A DNA stretch of 64,000 nt, from contig CAINOI010000033.1 in the NCBI GenBank assembly GCA_903851465.1, positions 62,001-126,000 of the forward strand, given 5' to 3'. Every line of letters starts with the position of its first letter. The stretch's first letter is position 1. This DNA comes from an uncultured Bacteroidota bacterium. GTDB taxonomy: Bacteria > Bacteroidota > Bacteroidia > Chitinophagales > Chitinophagaceae. Position numbers and translations under genes: made by a program. The notes beneath the pieces are model-generated. The model searched no databases. It was not told the origin of the DNA and saw nothing but the letters and a program-made list of their open reading frames with translations. Positions 37,966 to 47,704 of the stretch are shown one piece after another.

Positions 37966-38448
37966 ATGAAAAAAATGTTTATATGCTTAATGGCATTAGG
38001 CACATTGACAGTTACTGCGGTATCTGCACAAAAAATGGATCAAGCTTCAAAAAACATCCAGTTTTACGGTCATGTTTGGGATGTAGTAGTCAATGAAGGA
38101 AGAGTGAATATTTTAGACACTGCTTTCGCTGATAATGTTATTTTACGCACTACCCCTGCTGTAACTGGTAAGGCGGGTGCTATAGCTTATTACTCAAATT
38201 ATGTTACTGGATTTAGTAACAGACAATTTACAGTAAGAGAATCTCTTGCTCAAGGCAATAAAGTAGTAAAATACTGGAATTTTAAAGGGAAGCATACAGG
38301 TACATTCTTTGGTATTCCAGCAACCAATAAGGATGTGGATGTGGTTGGTTGTACGATTGCAACAATCGTAAACGGTAAAATTACTGAAGAGCGTGATTTT
38401 ATGGATATGTTAGAATTCTTACAGCAATTAGGCATCATGCCTCGTTAA
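37966..38448 (+). CDS. secreted SnoaL/NTF2-like (ester-cyclase type) protein
   Basis: Signal peptide; FYGHVWDVVVNEGRVNILDTAFADNVILR ... KHTGTFFGIPATNKDVDVVGCTIATIVNGKITEERDFMDMLEFLQQLG. Confidence 0.88.
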   Translation: MKKMFICLMALGTLTVTAVSAQKMDQASKNIQFYGHVWDVVVNEGRVNILDTAFADNVILRTTPAVTGKAGAIAYYSNYVTGFSNRQFTVRESLAQGNKVVKYWNFKGKHTGTFFGIPATNKDVDVVGCTIATIVNGKITEERDFMDMLEFLQQLGIMPR

Positions 38449-39674
38449 GCTACTTTGGAGCTTAACAATTTTATAAAAGCGGAAGGGGTTACTCCCTTTC
38501 GCTCTTTAAAAGCATCAATGAATTTTGATCTAGATGCAAATCCCGAATTTGAAGCAATCGCTTCTATGGTAATATTTTTAGATCCCCCAGCCTCTATCAT
38601 CTTACATACGTAGTCTATTCTTAAGTTTTTTCTCCATTCACTGAAGGTTAAATTCAACTCTTTATTAAAGTAAACAGATAATATTCTTTCTGGAATTTTT
38701 AAGTCAAAGGACATTTGAGAAAGCGAAAATTCCTTTTGTATGTAGGGTGCCTTAATTAAATATTCATTTATAGTTTGCTCAAAATCTTGCGTACTAGCAG
38801 CCTCTTTTTGTTTCTTAGGCAAAATCGACTTAAACTCTTCTATAATATTGTCTTTCCCCTTCTCAATTGTATAAGATATGTTACCATAAAGGATCTTAGG
38901 AAATAAGAATAGGAAAATATTTTGTAAGAAAAAGCCACCACCACAAATTTCAAAATAATATTTCTGGCTAAAAATGGTAGTGGATGGAATTCCTAATACA
39001 CTAAATTGCACCCCATACAAGGTGCTCATATGTCCAATACTATTAATTGCAATGACAATCTGTATGAGGCAGAGTAAATACAACCATCTACTAATAATTG
39101 AATGATTGGACGAAAGCCTACTATATTTTTTTAGCAATTTTTTACTATGAAAATAGAAATAGCCGATAGAAAAAACCGCGTAGCATAAAAGATGAATCGA
39201 TCTAGAATAAAGGATAAATTCAAATGAGACAAAGTTGAAATCAAGTGTATAGTTCTCGGTTACATTAACAATTTCATGGGCGATTTGTGCTTTTTGGTCA
39301 AAAGGCAGGGTGGTAAATGGCAGGCAATTAATGACAATAAAAACTGCAGGAAGCAAATGCAACCAATCCCATTTTTCAAGCTTGTTATTGTCTGATAAGG
39401 TAGTTTTTACATAATAAAACAACAATGGTCCTAGTAAATAGGATAAAGGTAGCCAATGCACAAAACTGATACCTTCCCAAAAGAGGTCCTTGGTAAAATG
39501 TAAGCCATAATAGACCAATACCACAAGGTTGCAACACAAGAAAAAAAGTGCTAAGAATATATTCGATCTATTTAAGGAGCTTAAATAGTATAAAAGAATA
39601 AATGAAGTAAAAATCCCGAACAAGGGGAATAGAATAGCCATAAATGGATGATTACTAGTTGAATAGGGGTTCAA
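38445..39674 (-). CDS. membrane-anchored AraC-family transcriptional regulator (7-TM-like N-terminus plus C-terminal HTH_18)
   Basis: Multiple hydrophobic helices then FSLSQMSFDLKIPERILSVYFNKELNLTFSEWRKNLRIDYVCKMI...TIEAIASNSGFASRSKFIDAFKERKGVTPSAFIK. Track start is TTG 39674; likely true start ATG 39641 (MAILFPLFGIF). Confidence 0.92.
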   Translation of the reverse strand: MNPYSTSNHPFMAILFPLFGIFTSFILLYYLSSLNRSNIFLALFFLCCNLVVLVYYGLHFTKDLFWEGISFVHWLPLSYLLGPLLFYYVKTTLSDNNKLEKWDWLHLLPAVFIVINCLPFTTLPFDQKAQIAHEIVNVTENYTLDFNFVSFEFILYSRSIHLLCYAVFSIGYFYFHSKKLLKKYSRLSSNHSIISRWLYLLCLIQIVIAINSIGHMSTLYGVQFSVLGIPSTTIFSQKYYFEICGGGFFLQNIFLFLFPKILYGNISYTIEKGKDNIIEEFKSILPKKQKEAASTQDFEQTINEYLIKAPYIQKEFSLSQMSFDLKIPERILSVYFNKELNLTFSEWRKNLRIDYVCKMIEAGGSKNITIEAIASNSGFASRSKFIDAFKERKGVTPSAFIKLLSSKVA

Positions 39675-39754
39675 GATAAGTAAATTTGAATTGCTTTAAT
39701 TCGAATTAGGTCTAAATTTATTAATCCTTTCTATTTATTTAAATTATGCATATT

Positions 39755-39779
39755 TGTTCCAAAATGCCTAAATGGAACA
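39755..39779. promoter_or_regulatory. operator-like palindrome site S2: TGTTCC-aaaatgcctaaat-GGAACA
   Basis: Exact TGTTCC-N13-GGAACA upstream of the minus-strand AraC-type gene. Confidence 0.75.
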
Positions 39780-39802
39780 GGATCCTACCCCATTTAGGCT
39801 AT

Positions 39803-39839
39803 AAAAAAGGCCCAGGCAAAATTGCCCGGGCCTTTTTTA
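39803..39839. terminator. intrinsic terminator AAAAAAGGCCCAGGCAA-AA-TTGCCCGGGCCTTTTTT
   Basis: Long GC stem with A/T flanks, downstream of minus-strand gene 39865-40656. Confidence 0.9.
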
Positions 39840-39864
39840 TAGCACCAAACTTAAAACTGAATCC

Positions 39865-40656
39865 TTATTTGCTTACGCGCTTATATGTCTTGATACTTGT
39901 TACTTTATTCACAGTATCAGAGATTGTTTGTGTAAACTCATCTGGACCATTGAAAGTCACAGGAATATTGAATTTACCAATCCAAGTTCTATTGCTAGAG
40001 AAAGTTAAATCTTCGATTAATGTACCGTTGCTTAAAGTAAAGCTCCCCTTACCAATGTGGTTAGCCATAACATTAGTAGTCGTATCTGTCACTGCTCTAG
40101 CAGCCCACATAAAATGACCTGCATGGAATACTTTATATTCATTGTATGTATTTACAACTGAATCTTGCCCAGTCACATTGATACTTTTTGTTTGGTGCCA
40201 TAAGCCATCTAAATCAGTTGTGCCAGCGCCTTCTAATTTTATATAATCTTCAGAACTACTCCATTTTGCACCATTGATCACGATTGCATCAATCTTCTGA
40301 TTATAACCTTTTTCGTTCTTTGTGATCGCTAACTTAACAGTATTTGCAGAATCTAAAGTAGTTGTATTGAAAATATTCACCTCTTCAATGTTATTAGCAT
40401 CTTTCTGAGTGTAAGATCCAACACCAAAAGATACAGCACTATCCTTGTTTTCTCCAATATAAAAATAAGATTCAGCAGTGTATATTTTAAATTGGGTATA
40501 GCCATCTGCAGCCGATGACGCATTGTCTTTACCATCGTAATTCCAAACCACTTTGTCCATTGAGTAAACACCAGCATGAGATGTTGGGGCTTCTGGTTGA
40601 GCGCAACTAGCTAATAATGCAGCCATTGCAAATCCTACAATCGTTGTTTTTTTCAT
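39865..40656 (-). CDS. hypothetical lipoprotein (lipocalin-like beta-rich)
   Basis: Lipobox ALLASCAQ; beta-rich sequence, no confident family. Confidence 0.75.
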   Translation of the reverse strand: MKKTTIVGFAMAALLASCAQPEAPTSHAGVYSMDKVVWNYDGKDNASSAADGYTQFKIYTAESYFYIGENKDSAVSFGVGSYTQKDANNIEEVNIFNTTTLDSANTVKLAITKNEKGYNQKIDAIVINGAKWSSSEDYIKLEGAGTTDLDGLWHQTKSINVTGQDSVVNTYNEYKVFHAGHFMWAARAVTDTTTNVMANHIGKGSFTLSNGTLIEDLTFSSNRTWIGKFNIPVTFNGPDEFTQTISDTVNKVTSIKTYKRVSK

Positions 40657-40738
40657 TGTTAATGTTTTTTGTTTTTAAGCTTAAGGACTCCAATTTACCT
40701 ACTTAAATAAATAATAGGCGGGAAGAAAATGTTAAAAA

Positions 40739-40763
40739 TGTTCCAAATTAGGTTTAAGGAACA
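40739..40763. promoter_or_regulatory. operator-like palindrome site S3: TGTTCC-aaattaggtttaa-GGAACA
   Basis: Exact TGTTCC-N13-GGAACA in divergent intergenic region; 74 nt upstream of ATG 40838. Confidence 0.75.
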
Positions 40764-40837
40764 AATTATGGATCAAATCATCTATAAAATCTTACGCTGA
40801 GCATTAAATTGGGGCTTCAATCAAAAATTAAATTCAT

Positions 40838-41356
40838 ATGAAAAAGTTCATTTTAGCATGTCTTGTGGTAAGTACCATCATTGCATGTTCTCCAAAAACA
40901 GAAACAGCTAGCACATTTGCGGCTCCTGCAGATCTAAATAGTTACAATCTTGACAGTACAGCGAATACTGAATTGGTAAAAAAGATGGTAGTCGCTTTTG
41001 AAACAGGAGATTCTGTAACTTATAGATCATGCTACGCAGATTCAGTTAAATTCCATGACAATTTAAAGGAAATGACTTTAGATCAAAATCTGGGTTATTT
41101 CAATTTTTTCAAATCAAACAACTTAACTGTTAAAACTATATCTTTTGAGCCAATTTGGGAAATCGTGAATAAAGAAGCTTCGCCAAATGGTGTTACCAAT
41201 TATGTTATATCATTTCAGAACACAATTTATAAGAAAGGGGATAAGGAAGTAAAAGTAATGGTGAGTATGGTTGATGGCATTAAAGATGGTAAAATTGTGG
41301 AAGAATGGTCTATTTATGACTCAAAAGCAATGATGGAACTAATATCACAAAAATAG
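40838..41356 (+). CDS. NTF2-like lipoprotein
   Basis: Lipobox STIIACSP; ELVKKMVVAFETGDSVTYRSCYADSVKFHDN ... VMVSMVDGIKDGKIVEEWSIYDSKAMME. Confidence 0.8.
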   Translation: MKKFILACLVVSTIIACSPKTETASTFAAPADLNSYNLDSTANTELVKKMVVAFETGDSVTYRSCYADSVKFHDNLKEMTLDQNLGYFNFFKSNNLTVKTISFEPIWEIVNKEASPNGVTNYVISFQNTIYKKGDKEVKVMVSMVDGIKDGKIVEEWSIYDSKAMMELISQK

Positions 41357-41383
41357 AAGCATCAATAATTGAATATTTATTTT

Positions 41384-41409
41384 AAAGCCCGTCATTGACG
41401 GGCTTTTTT
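41384..41409 (+). terminator. intrinsic terminator AAAGCCCGTCA-TT-GACGGGCTTTTTT
   Basis: GC stem plus T tract 28 nt after stop of 40838-41356. Confidence 0.9.
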
Positions 41410-41547
41410 GTGCAGTGTGCTATACTTTATTATATATAATTAAACCTTTAGTCTTTAGTCATTAAACCTCCATTCTAATATATTGTCCAATATCTTATCA
41501 AAAAGTATCATTTTGGGGCATAAATTGATTATTTTCAAAAGTGCTTT

Positions 41548-44500
41548 TTGCACTATGAGTCTATCAATATGTCAATTATTCGTTATTTAATATTTTCCCT
41601 TCTTTATTGTGCTATTAGCTCAGTCAATGTGCATGCGCAAGATTTTTCAAATAAGGGTAAAGAATTCTGGGTAGTGTTTCCGCCTCATGCTCCTAGTAAT
41701 AATAATTTAGCTGAATTATCATTGTATATCAGTTCTGATAAAAATACGAGTGGTAATATAGTGATTAATGGAGATTCAATTCCATTTGACATTATAGCAT
41801 TTACCCCCAAGGAATTTGTTTTGCCTAGGAGTACCACCTATGTAAGTGGTGCTGAATCTGCTATAGATGATGCAGTATCAAATAAAAAGATTGTTGTAAA
41901 CAAGGGTATTAAAGTGATTGTAAATCAAGGCAAGCCTGGCATTGTAGTATACGCGCACATGTATGCCAGTGCTCGATCCGCGGCCTCTATCATTTTACCA
42001 ACCTCTGTTTTAGAAAAAAAGTACCAAGTCATTACTTATACTCAATCCACATCTGGAACTGCAGAAGCCAATGAATTTAGAAGGTCTCAATTTAGTGTTG
42101 TTGCGGTAGAGGATAATACCGTCATTCGGATTCAGTTAAGAAAAAATGGTCAAGTTTCAGGAGCAAGTTATGATGTGGAGATGCCTAAAGCAGGAACCAT
42201 TTACTCCTTTCAAGATCCAATTGATTTAACAGGCACATCCATTGAGTCTGTATCTATAGACGGAAGTGCTTGTAAAAAAATAGCAGTTTTTAGTGGAAGT
42301 AGTAGTCTTTCCATTGGGAATAATGGCTCGGTTGATCCACTGTATCAGCAATGTTATCCTGTTAATTCTTGGGGCTTAAATTATTTTATAACACCATATA
42401 GAGGGAAAAATAAATTCATCATAAGGGTGTTGGCTAAAGAGGATGGAACAAATGTAATAATCAATGGACAAGCTGTCCCGTTAACTGCCAATCAATTTAA
42501 AGAAGTTAGTTATACCAATCAAGCTGCGTTTGCTATCAATTCTAATAAACCTGTTGCAGTTGCGCAGTTTTCACTCACACAAGCTGCCGATATTGGTGTG
42601 GGTGATCCAGATATGGTTATTTTAAATCCGGTCGAACAAAATATCAATGATGTCACCGTTTTTTTAACTCCAAAGAATGCGATTACAGATCAGAACATCA
42701 ATGTGGTGATAAGAGATGAAGGCATATCGACATTTAAAATAAATGGGCAAAAACCAACCAGTGCATTTGTTAAAATAATCAACTCAAACTACTCCTATTT
42801 ACAAGAGAAATTTACGGTTCCCAATGGCACATTTTTAAGTGTCAGATTGACTTCTGATAGTGGATTTAATGCCTTTTGTTATGGATTCGGAAGTCCTGAG
42901 TCCTATAGCTATAGCGCAGGTACCAATGTGAAAGATTTATTTCAAAAACTACTCATCACCAATAAGTTTACTTCAGTTGATGCCAATGCTGTCACTTGCA
43001 AAGGCGCTCCATTTATTGCATCCATTACACTTCCGTATAAGCCCAATATATTAAAATGGAAAATTCCTTCCTATGCGCAAGTAGATGATCTGTCACCCAA
43101 AGCAATTGATTCCTCAATGGTGAGTGGTAAAATGATTTACACCTATAAATTAAATACAGAATTAACCTATCAAATAGCTGGCACTTATACAATAGAGGTG
43201 ATTGTCAATAATCCATTAGGGGATGGATGTAGTGGAGAACAAGAAATAAGTTTTGATTTAGAAGTGCTAGAACCACCTAAAGCTTTCAATAAAATTATTA
43301 CAAGTAATTGTGTTTCAGATTCTGTTAGTTTTTTAAATGCAACTATTTTGAATGCAAATGATAAAAAAATAACCAATTATAAGTGGGATCTAGGTAACAA
43401 TATATTTAAAGATTATGCTGCTAGTTTTAAATTTAAATATGATACAGCAGGGAAGTATGATATCAAATATTTTTTAATTACAGAAATTGGTTGCATAAGT
43501 GATACCCTATCTGCTTCTATTCAGCTGGATGATTTACCAACTGTGAAATTTAATTTTTCACCCATCACATGTCAAAATAAAGAAATCTCTTTTACTGATG
43601 CATCTCAAAGTAAAGGAACGACAATCATTGAAAAATGGATTTGGAATTTTGGTGACAGCACCAATGTCGACACACTTTATACAAATGCAGTGGTTAAACA
43701 TAGTTACGTAGATGCAAAAAAGTTCTCAGTTAAATTAGCGGCCATCACCAAAAATGGATGTCAGAATACGCTAGAAAAAGAAATCATAAGCCATCCTAAT
43801 CCTTTGGTGGGATTCATCATGCCAGAAATTTGTTTAGAGGATCCATTTGCGCTGTTTGTTGATACGACTAAAATTGCTGATAATACTAGAGGCTTCAAGT
43901 ATCAATGGAATTTTGGAGATCCTACTAATACTATATATCCCAATACGGATATAGTAGCCAATCCAAAACATCGTTATTTAACTCCAGGTAATTACAATGT
44001 ATCGCTTCAAGTTGAAAGCGCAGCTGGATGTATAAGTGCCGATACAAGTGTATTTACTGTGAATGGATCGATTCCTAAATCAACCTTTATAGTTCAAAAT
44101 GATACCGCATTATGTAGCAATAAAGAGGTAACTATTGTTAATAATTCTGTGGCGGATATTGGGTCCGTTGGAAAATTAATTATCTATTGGGACTACGATA
44201 GAGATCTTTTAGATTCTACAGTAGATGAAAATCCTACGATTGGCAAAAGCTATAAACATAATTATTCAAAATATAGTTTCCCTGATAAAACCAATTTTAA
44301 AATAAAATTAGTGGCATTTACTGGTGGAGCTTGTTTAGACGATACCAGTCAAAGTATTTCAATTGTACCTCCGCCAAGCAAGGTTACTCCATTGCTTACA
44401 AAAAATTATGTATGTAAAATGGACACGCTCCATATGAATATTGATATCACTGGCGGGCTATCTCCATTTAACCAAGTTTGGTCCGTTGACAAAACTAGTG

Positions 44501-45639
44501 CAGCAAATTTTTCGGGAAATATTTTAAACGGTCTCTTGCCAGACAATATCAACATTTCCTTAAAACTCATAGACCCCAAAAAATGCGAATATATTTTTAA
44601 TAATCTAAGTAATTTGATTGTTCGTGATATCCCAACTGCAATATTAAAAGCCAAGGATACTGTTATTTGTAACGGAGATCCAATCACATTATTAGGCGCT
44701 GGTGCACTTAACTATACTTGGTTATTAAATGATGCAACTAGATATTCAACCGGTCCCATTGATACATTCTCTACTGCACAAAATGGCTATTATACACTAG
44801 TTGTGAATGATGGTTATTGCAATTCTGTGAAATCGGATGCCATTTTCATTAAGGCATTAACCATACCAAGGTATACTTTAACTTATAATCCATTTAGCTG
44901 CATTCAAGGTAATCTAGTGATTAATACCAATGCAAAGGATCAAAAAAATGTCCAATTCGCTTGGGACTTTGGAGATGGCAAAACATTTAATCAAGCACAA
45001 CCCATTGCGCATAGTTATGACAAGATTGGTAGTTATCAAATAAAATTAGATGTTAAGAATGACTATTGCCCAAAATATGAATATCAAATAAAAGGTGATT
45101 CGGTCAAAATAGTAGCCCCGTTGCCACCATCTAAGTTTACACTATTTGTACTTGCAGATCAGGATACTTTACTCAGTCCTAAAAAAATAGATGCTGGCTA
45201 TATCAATTATAAATGGGAGCCTAGTTTTAATCTCTCCAATCCATATACTCCAACTCCAATTTTTAGGGCCAATCGTTCAATAGAATATATTTTAAAAAGA
45301 ACAGATCCGGTCACTGAATGTTTTATCAATGATGTGTATTATATAGATGTTTCAAATACAATTGTCGTTGCTATCCCTAAGGCATTTACACCTAATAGAG
45401 ACAATCTGAACGATGTCTTAAAAATAGAATACGGGGCTGGGCTTAAAACTTTTAATTATTTTAGAATATTCAATCGATATGGGAAAATAATTTTTCAAAC
45501 GAATAGGCTAACAGATAGCTGGGATGGCAGGTTCAATGGCATTGATCAGGAAATGGATGCCTATACTTATTTGATTGATTATATTACTTTTAAAGACGAA
45601 CACATTACAAAAACTGGCTCTTTTCTTTTATTAAGATAA
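41548..45639 (+). CDS. large secreted protein: IgGFc-binding-like N-terminal domain, PKD repeats, T9SS type-B (gliding-motility-associated) C-terminal sorting domain
   Basis: GKEFWVVFPPHA start of IgGFc-binding-like domain; PKD motifs (WNFGDSTNVDTLYTNAVVKHSYVDA, WDFGDGKTF); C-term IPKAFTPNRDNLNDVLKIEYG...NRYGKIIFQTNRLTDSWDGRFNG. Confidence 0.92.
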   Translation: MHYESINMSIIRYLIFSLLYCAISSVNVHAQDFSNKGKEFWVVFPPHAPSNNNLAELSLYISSDKNTSGNIVINGDSIPFDIIAFTPKEFVLPRSTTYVSGAESAIDDAVSNKKIVVNKGIKVIVNQGKPGIVVYAHMYASARSAASIILPTSVLEKKYQVITYTQSTSGTAEANEFRRSQFSVVAVEDNTVIRIQLRKNGQVSGASYDVEMPKAGTIYSFQDPIDLTGTSIESVSIDGSACKKIAVFSGSSSLSIGNNGSVDPLYQQCYPVNSWGLNYFITPYRGKNKFIIRVLAKEDGTNVIINGQAVPLTANQFKEVSYTNQAAFAINSNKPVAVAQFSLTQAADIGVGDPDMVILNPVEQNINDVTVFLTPKNAITDQNINVVIRDEGISTFKINGQKPTSAFVKIINSNYSYLQEKFTVPNGTFLSVRLTSDSGFNAFCYGFGSPESYSYSAGTNVKDLFQKLLITNKFTSVDANAVTCKGAPFIASITLPYKPNILKWKIPSYAQVDDLSPKAIDSSMVSGKMIYTYKLNTELTYQIAGTYTIEVIVNNPLGDGCSGEQEISFDLEVLEPPKAFNKIITSNCVSDSVSFLNATILNANDKKITNYKWDLGNNIFKDYAASFKFKYDTAGKYDIKYFLITEIGCISDTLSASIQLDDLPTVKFNFSPITCQNKEISFTDASQSKGTTIIEKWIWNFGDSTNVDTLYTNAVVKHSYVDAKKFSVKLAAITKNGCQNTLEKEIISHPNPLVGFIMPEICLEDPFALFVDTTKIADNTRGFKYQWNFGDPTNTIYPNTDIVANPKHRYLTPGNYNVSLQVESAAGCISADTSVFTVNGSIPKSTFIVQNDTALCSNKEVTIVNNSVADIGSVGKLIIYWDYDRDLLDSTVDENPTIGKSYKHNYSKYSFPDKTNFKIKLVAFTGGACLDDTSQSISIVPPPSKVTPLLTKNYVCKMDTLHMNIDITGGLSPFNQVWSVDKTSAANFSGNILNGLLPDNINISLKLIDPKKCEYIFNNLSNLIVRDIPTAILKAKDTVICNGDPITLLGAGALNYTWLLNDATRYSTGPIDTFSTAQNGYYTLVVNDGYCNSVKSDAIFIKALTIPRYTLTYNPFSCIQGNLVINTNAKDQKNVQFAWDFGDGKTFNQAQPIAHSYDKIGSYQIKLDVKNDYCPKYEYQIKGDSVKIVAPLPPSKFTLFVLADQDTLLSPKKIDAGYINYKWEPSFNLSNPYTPTPIFRANRSIEYILKRTDPVTECFINDVYYIDVSNTIVVAIPKAFTPNRDNLNDVLKIEYGAGLKTFNYFRIFNRYGKIIFQTNRLTDSWDGRFNGIDQEMDAYTYLIDYITFKDEHITKTGSFLLLR

Positions 45640-46644
45640 ATGAATAAAATTGTACACTTTATACTGGGGGTTTTACTTTTGACTTTTGCACAAGATACTT
45701 TTGCGCAAACTCCCTATTCATCTCAAAACTTTAATTTAAGTAATTTCTTTAATCCTGCTACTTCTGGTTTTGGCATCAACAATAAAGTACAAACAATATT
45801 TAGAACACAGTATGAAGGTGTGGGCAATGCATATAGAACGATTGGATTAGCTGCTGATGTAGCGCTGTTGCGTAAAAATAATTATGATAAAAACAATCAT
45901 TTTGGACTGGGTGTTCAAGCTGTTTCGGAACAAGTATTAGATGGTATTTTGCAAACCAATGCAATTACACTTAGTTTAGCTAATCGGCTCTTTTTAGATG
46001 AGACAAAAACAAGTAGTTTAGCATTGGGTATTAGCTCAACGCTCATTACAAGAACAATTGATGCATCAAAGCTTACTTTTGGGGACCAGTTTAATTCTGG
46101 AAGATTGTTTAATGCAACAAGTTTAGAAGTTATTAATGCTGCTCCAAGTAAATTTTCTTCGAATGTTGGGATCTTATACACCTTATCTAATGAACAAACA
46201 TTTTTTCAATTAGGGGGTAGTTTATTTTATATCAATAGAAGTTCAACAGAACAAGCACTCGAAAAATTTGAACAATCTTACCAAACTTTGGCACAAATTA
46301 ATTTTGAAAAAAGAATTTGGGAAAATAATACGATTGCATTTCATGCAGATTATCAAAATAGGTTTGAAAATGAATTTATCTATACCGGAGCTGTTATCAG
46401 TATTCCTATGAATACTAAAGAAGCAAATTTTGATCGTTTTTATATTGGTTGTTTTTATAGAACAAAAGATGCTATTATCCCATATCTTGGGATGATGTAT
46501 AAAAAATACAAATTTGGAATGAGTTATGATGTGTATCAATCCAAAATGGCCTTATCAAGCTTAAGACCTCAAACAATTGAGTTTACCATTTCTACTAATA
46601 TCAGTCATAGAGTTTCGGATAAACTAGTGAGCTTGTTTAACTAA
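45640..46644 (+). CDS. PorP/SprF family type IX secretion system membrane protein
   Basis: FNLSNFFNPATSGF, barrel pattern; start codon abuts the upstream T9SS-B protein stop codon (TAAATG). Confidence 0.9.
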   Translation: MNKIVHFILGVLLLTFAQDTFAQTPYSSQNFNLSNFFNPATSGFGINNKVQTIFRTQYEGVGNAYRTIGLAADVALLRKNNYDKNNHFGLGVQAVSEQVLDGILQTNAITLSLANRLFLDETKTSSLALGISSTLITRTIDASKLTFGDQFNSGRLFNATSLEVINAAPSKFSSNVGILYTLSNEQTFFQLGGSLFYINRSSTEQALEKFEQSYQTLAQINFEKRIWENNTIAFHADYQNRFENEFIYTGAVISIPMNTKEANFDRFYIGCFYRTKDAIIPYLGMMYKKYKFGMSYDVYQSKMALSSLRPQTIEFTISTNISHRVSDKLVSLFN

Positions 46645-46736
46645 TCAAAGGTGAGCTGTATTTTAAAGTTTTAAGCATATTAAAATTTGAGGTTTTAGGG
46701 GAATCAACTAATTTTACAGACACAAACATTAGTTCA

Positions 46737-47699
46737 ATGAGTAAGATTTTAGTGATAGGTGCAGGAGGACAATTGGGCACGGAACTCACAAAAGCATTAT
46801 CAGATAAGTACGGAAAGGATAGCGTTCTTGCAACCGATTTTCAGGAAGCTGCAAAAGCTAAGTTTGACTATTGTGCTTTTCAAACATTGAATGTGATGGA
46901 TAAAGCCAGTTTAGCTTCCATTGTGTCTAAAGAAGGCGTGACGCAGATCTATCACTTGGCTGCCATCCTATCTGCATTGGGTGAAAAAAATCCAGTGCAA
47001 GCATGGGATTTAAACATGGGAGGCTTATTAAATGTGTTAGAAGTGGCAAGAGATCATCAAATTGAAAAAGTTTTTTGGCCTAGTTCCATTGCTGTTTTTG
47101 GTCCAAATTCAGACAAAGATCAAACACCTCAAAGGGCATTTAAAGATCCTAATACCGTATATGGTATTTCAAAATTAGCAGGAGAACATTGGTGCGAATA
47201 TTATTTCAATAAGTATGGTGTAGATGTTAGGAGTTTAAGGTATCCTGGTTTAATTGGCTATAAGTCATTAGCAGGTGGTGGCACAACAGACTATGCTGTT
47301 GATATTTATCATAAAGCTGTGAATGGAGAAAACTTCACTTGTTTTTTAAGTGAGCATACTTATTTGCCAATGATGTATATGGACGATGCCATCAAAGCAA
47401 CCCTAGATTTAATGGATGCGCCAAAAGAAAATATTTCAATTCGTACAAGTTATAATCTTTCTGGTATGAGCTTTTCTCCAAAGGAAATACATCAAAGTTT
47501 ATTGCCATTTTATCCGAATTTTGAAATAGACTATCAGCCAGATTTTAGACAACAAATTGCAGACAGTTGGCCTAATAGCATCAATGATGAAGCTGCAAAA
47601 AAGGACTGGAACTGGCAACCAGCGTTTGACTTAAATGCAATGACAGCAACTATCGTCAACAACCTACCCCAATATTTTAATTACAACGAGTCTAAATAA
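46737..47699 (+). CDS. NAD-dependent epimerase/dehydratase family, likely SDR-type L-threonine 3-dehydrogenase
   Basis: GAGGQLGTELTKAL, YGISKLAGEHWCEYYFNKYGVDVRSLRYPGLI; 5 nt upstream of kbl. Confidence 0.88.
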   Translation: MSKILVIGAGGQLGTELTKALSDKYGKDSVLATDFQEAAKAKFDYCAFQTLNVMDKASLASIVSKEGVTQIYHLAAILSALGEKNPVQAWDLNMGGLLNVLEVARDHQIEKVFWPSSIAVFGPNSDKDQTPQRAFKDPNTVYGISKLAGEHWCEYYFNKYGVDVRSLRYPGLIGYKSLAGGGTTDYAVDIYHKAVNGENFTCFLSEHTYLPMMYMDDAIKATLDLMDAPKENISIRTSYNLSGMSFSPKEIHQSLLPFYPNFEIDYQPDFRQQIADSWPNSINDEAAKKDWNWQPAFDLNAMTATIVNNLPQYFNYNESK

Positions 47700-47704
47700 A
47701 AAAT

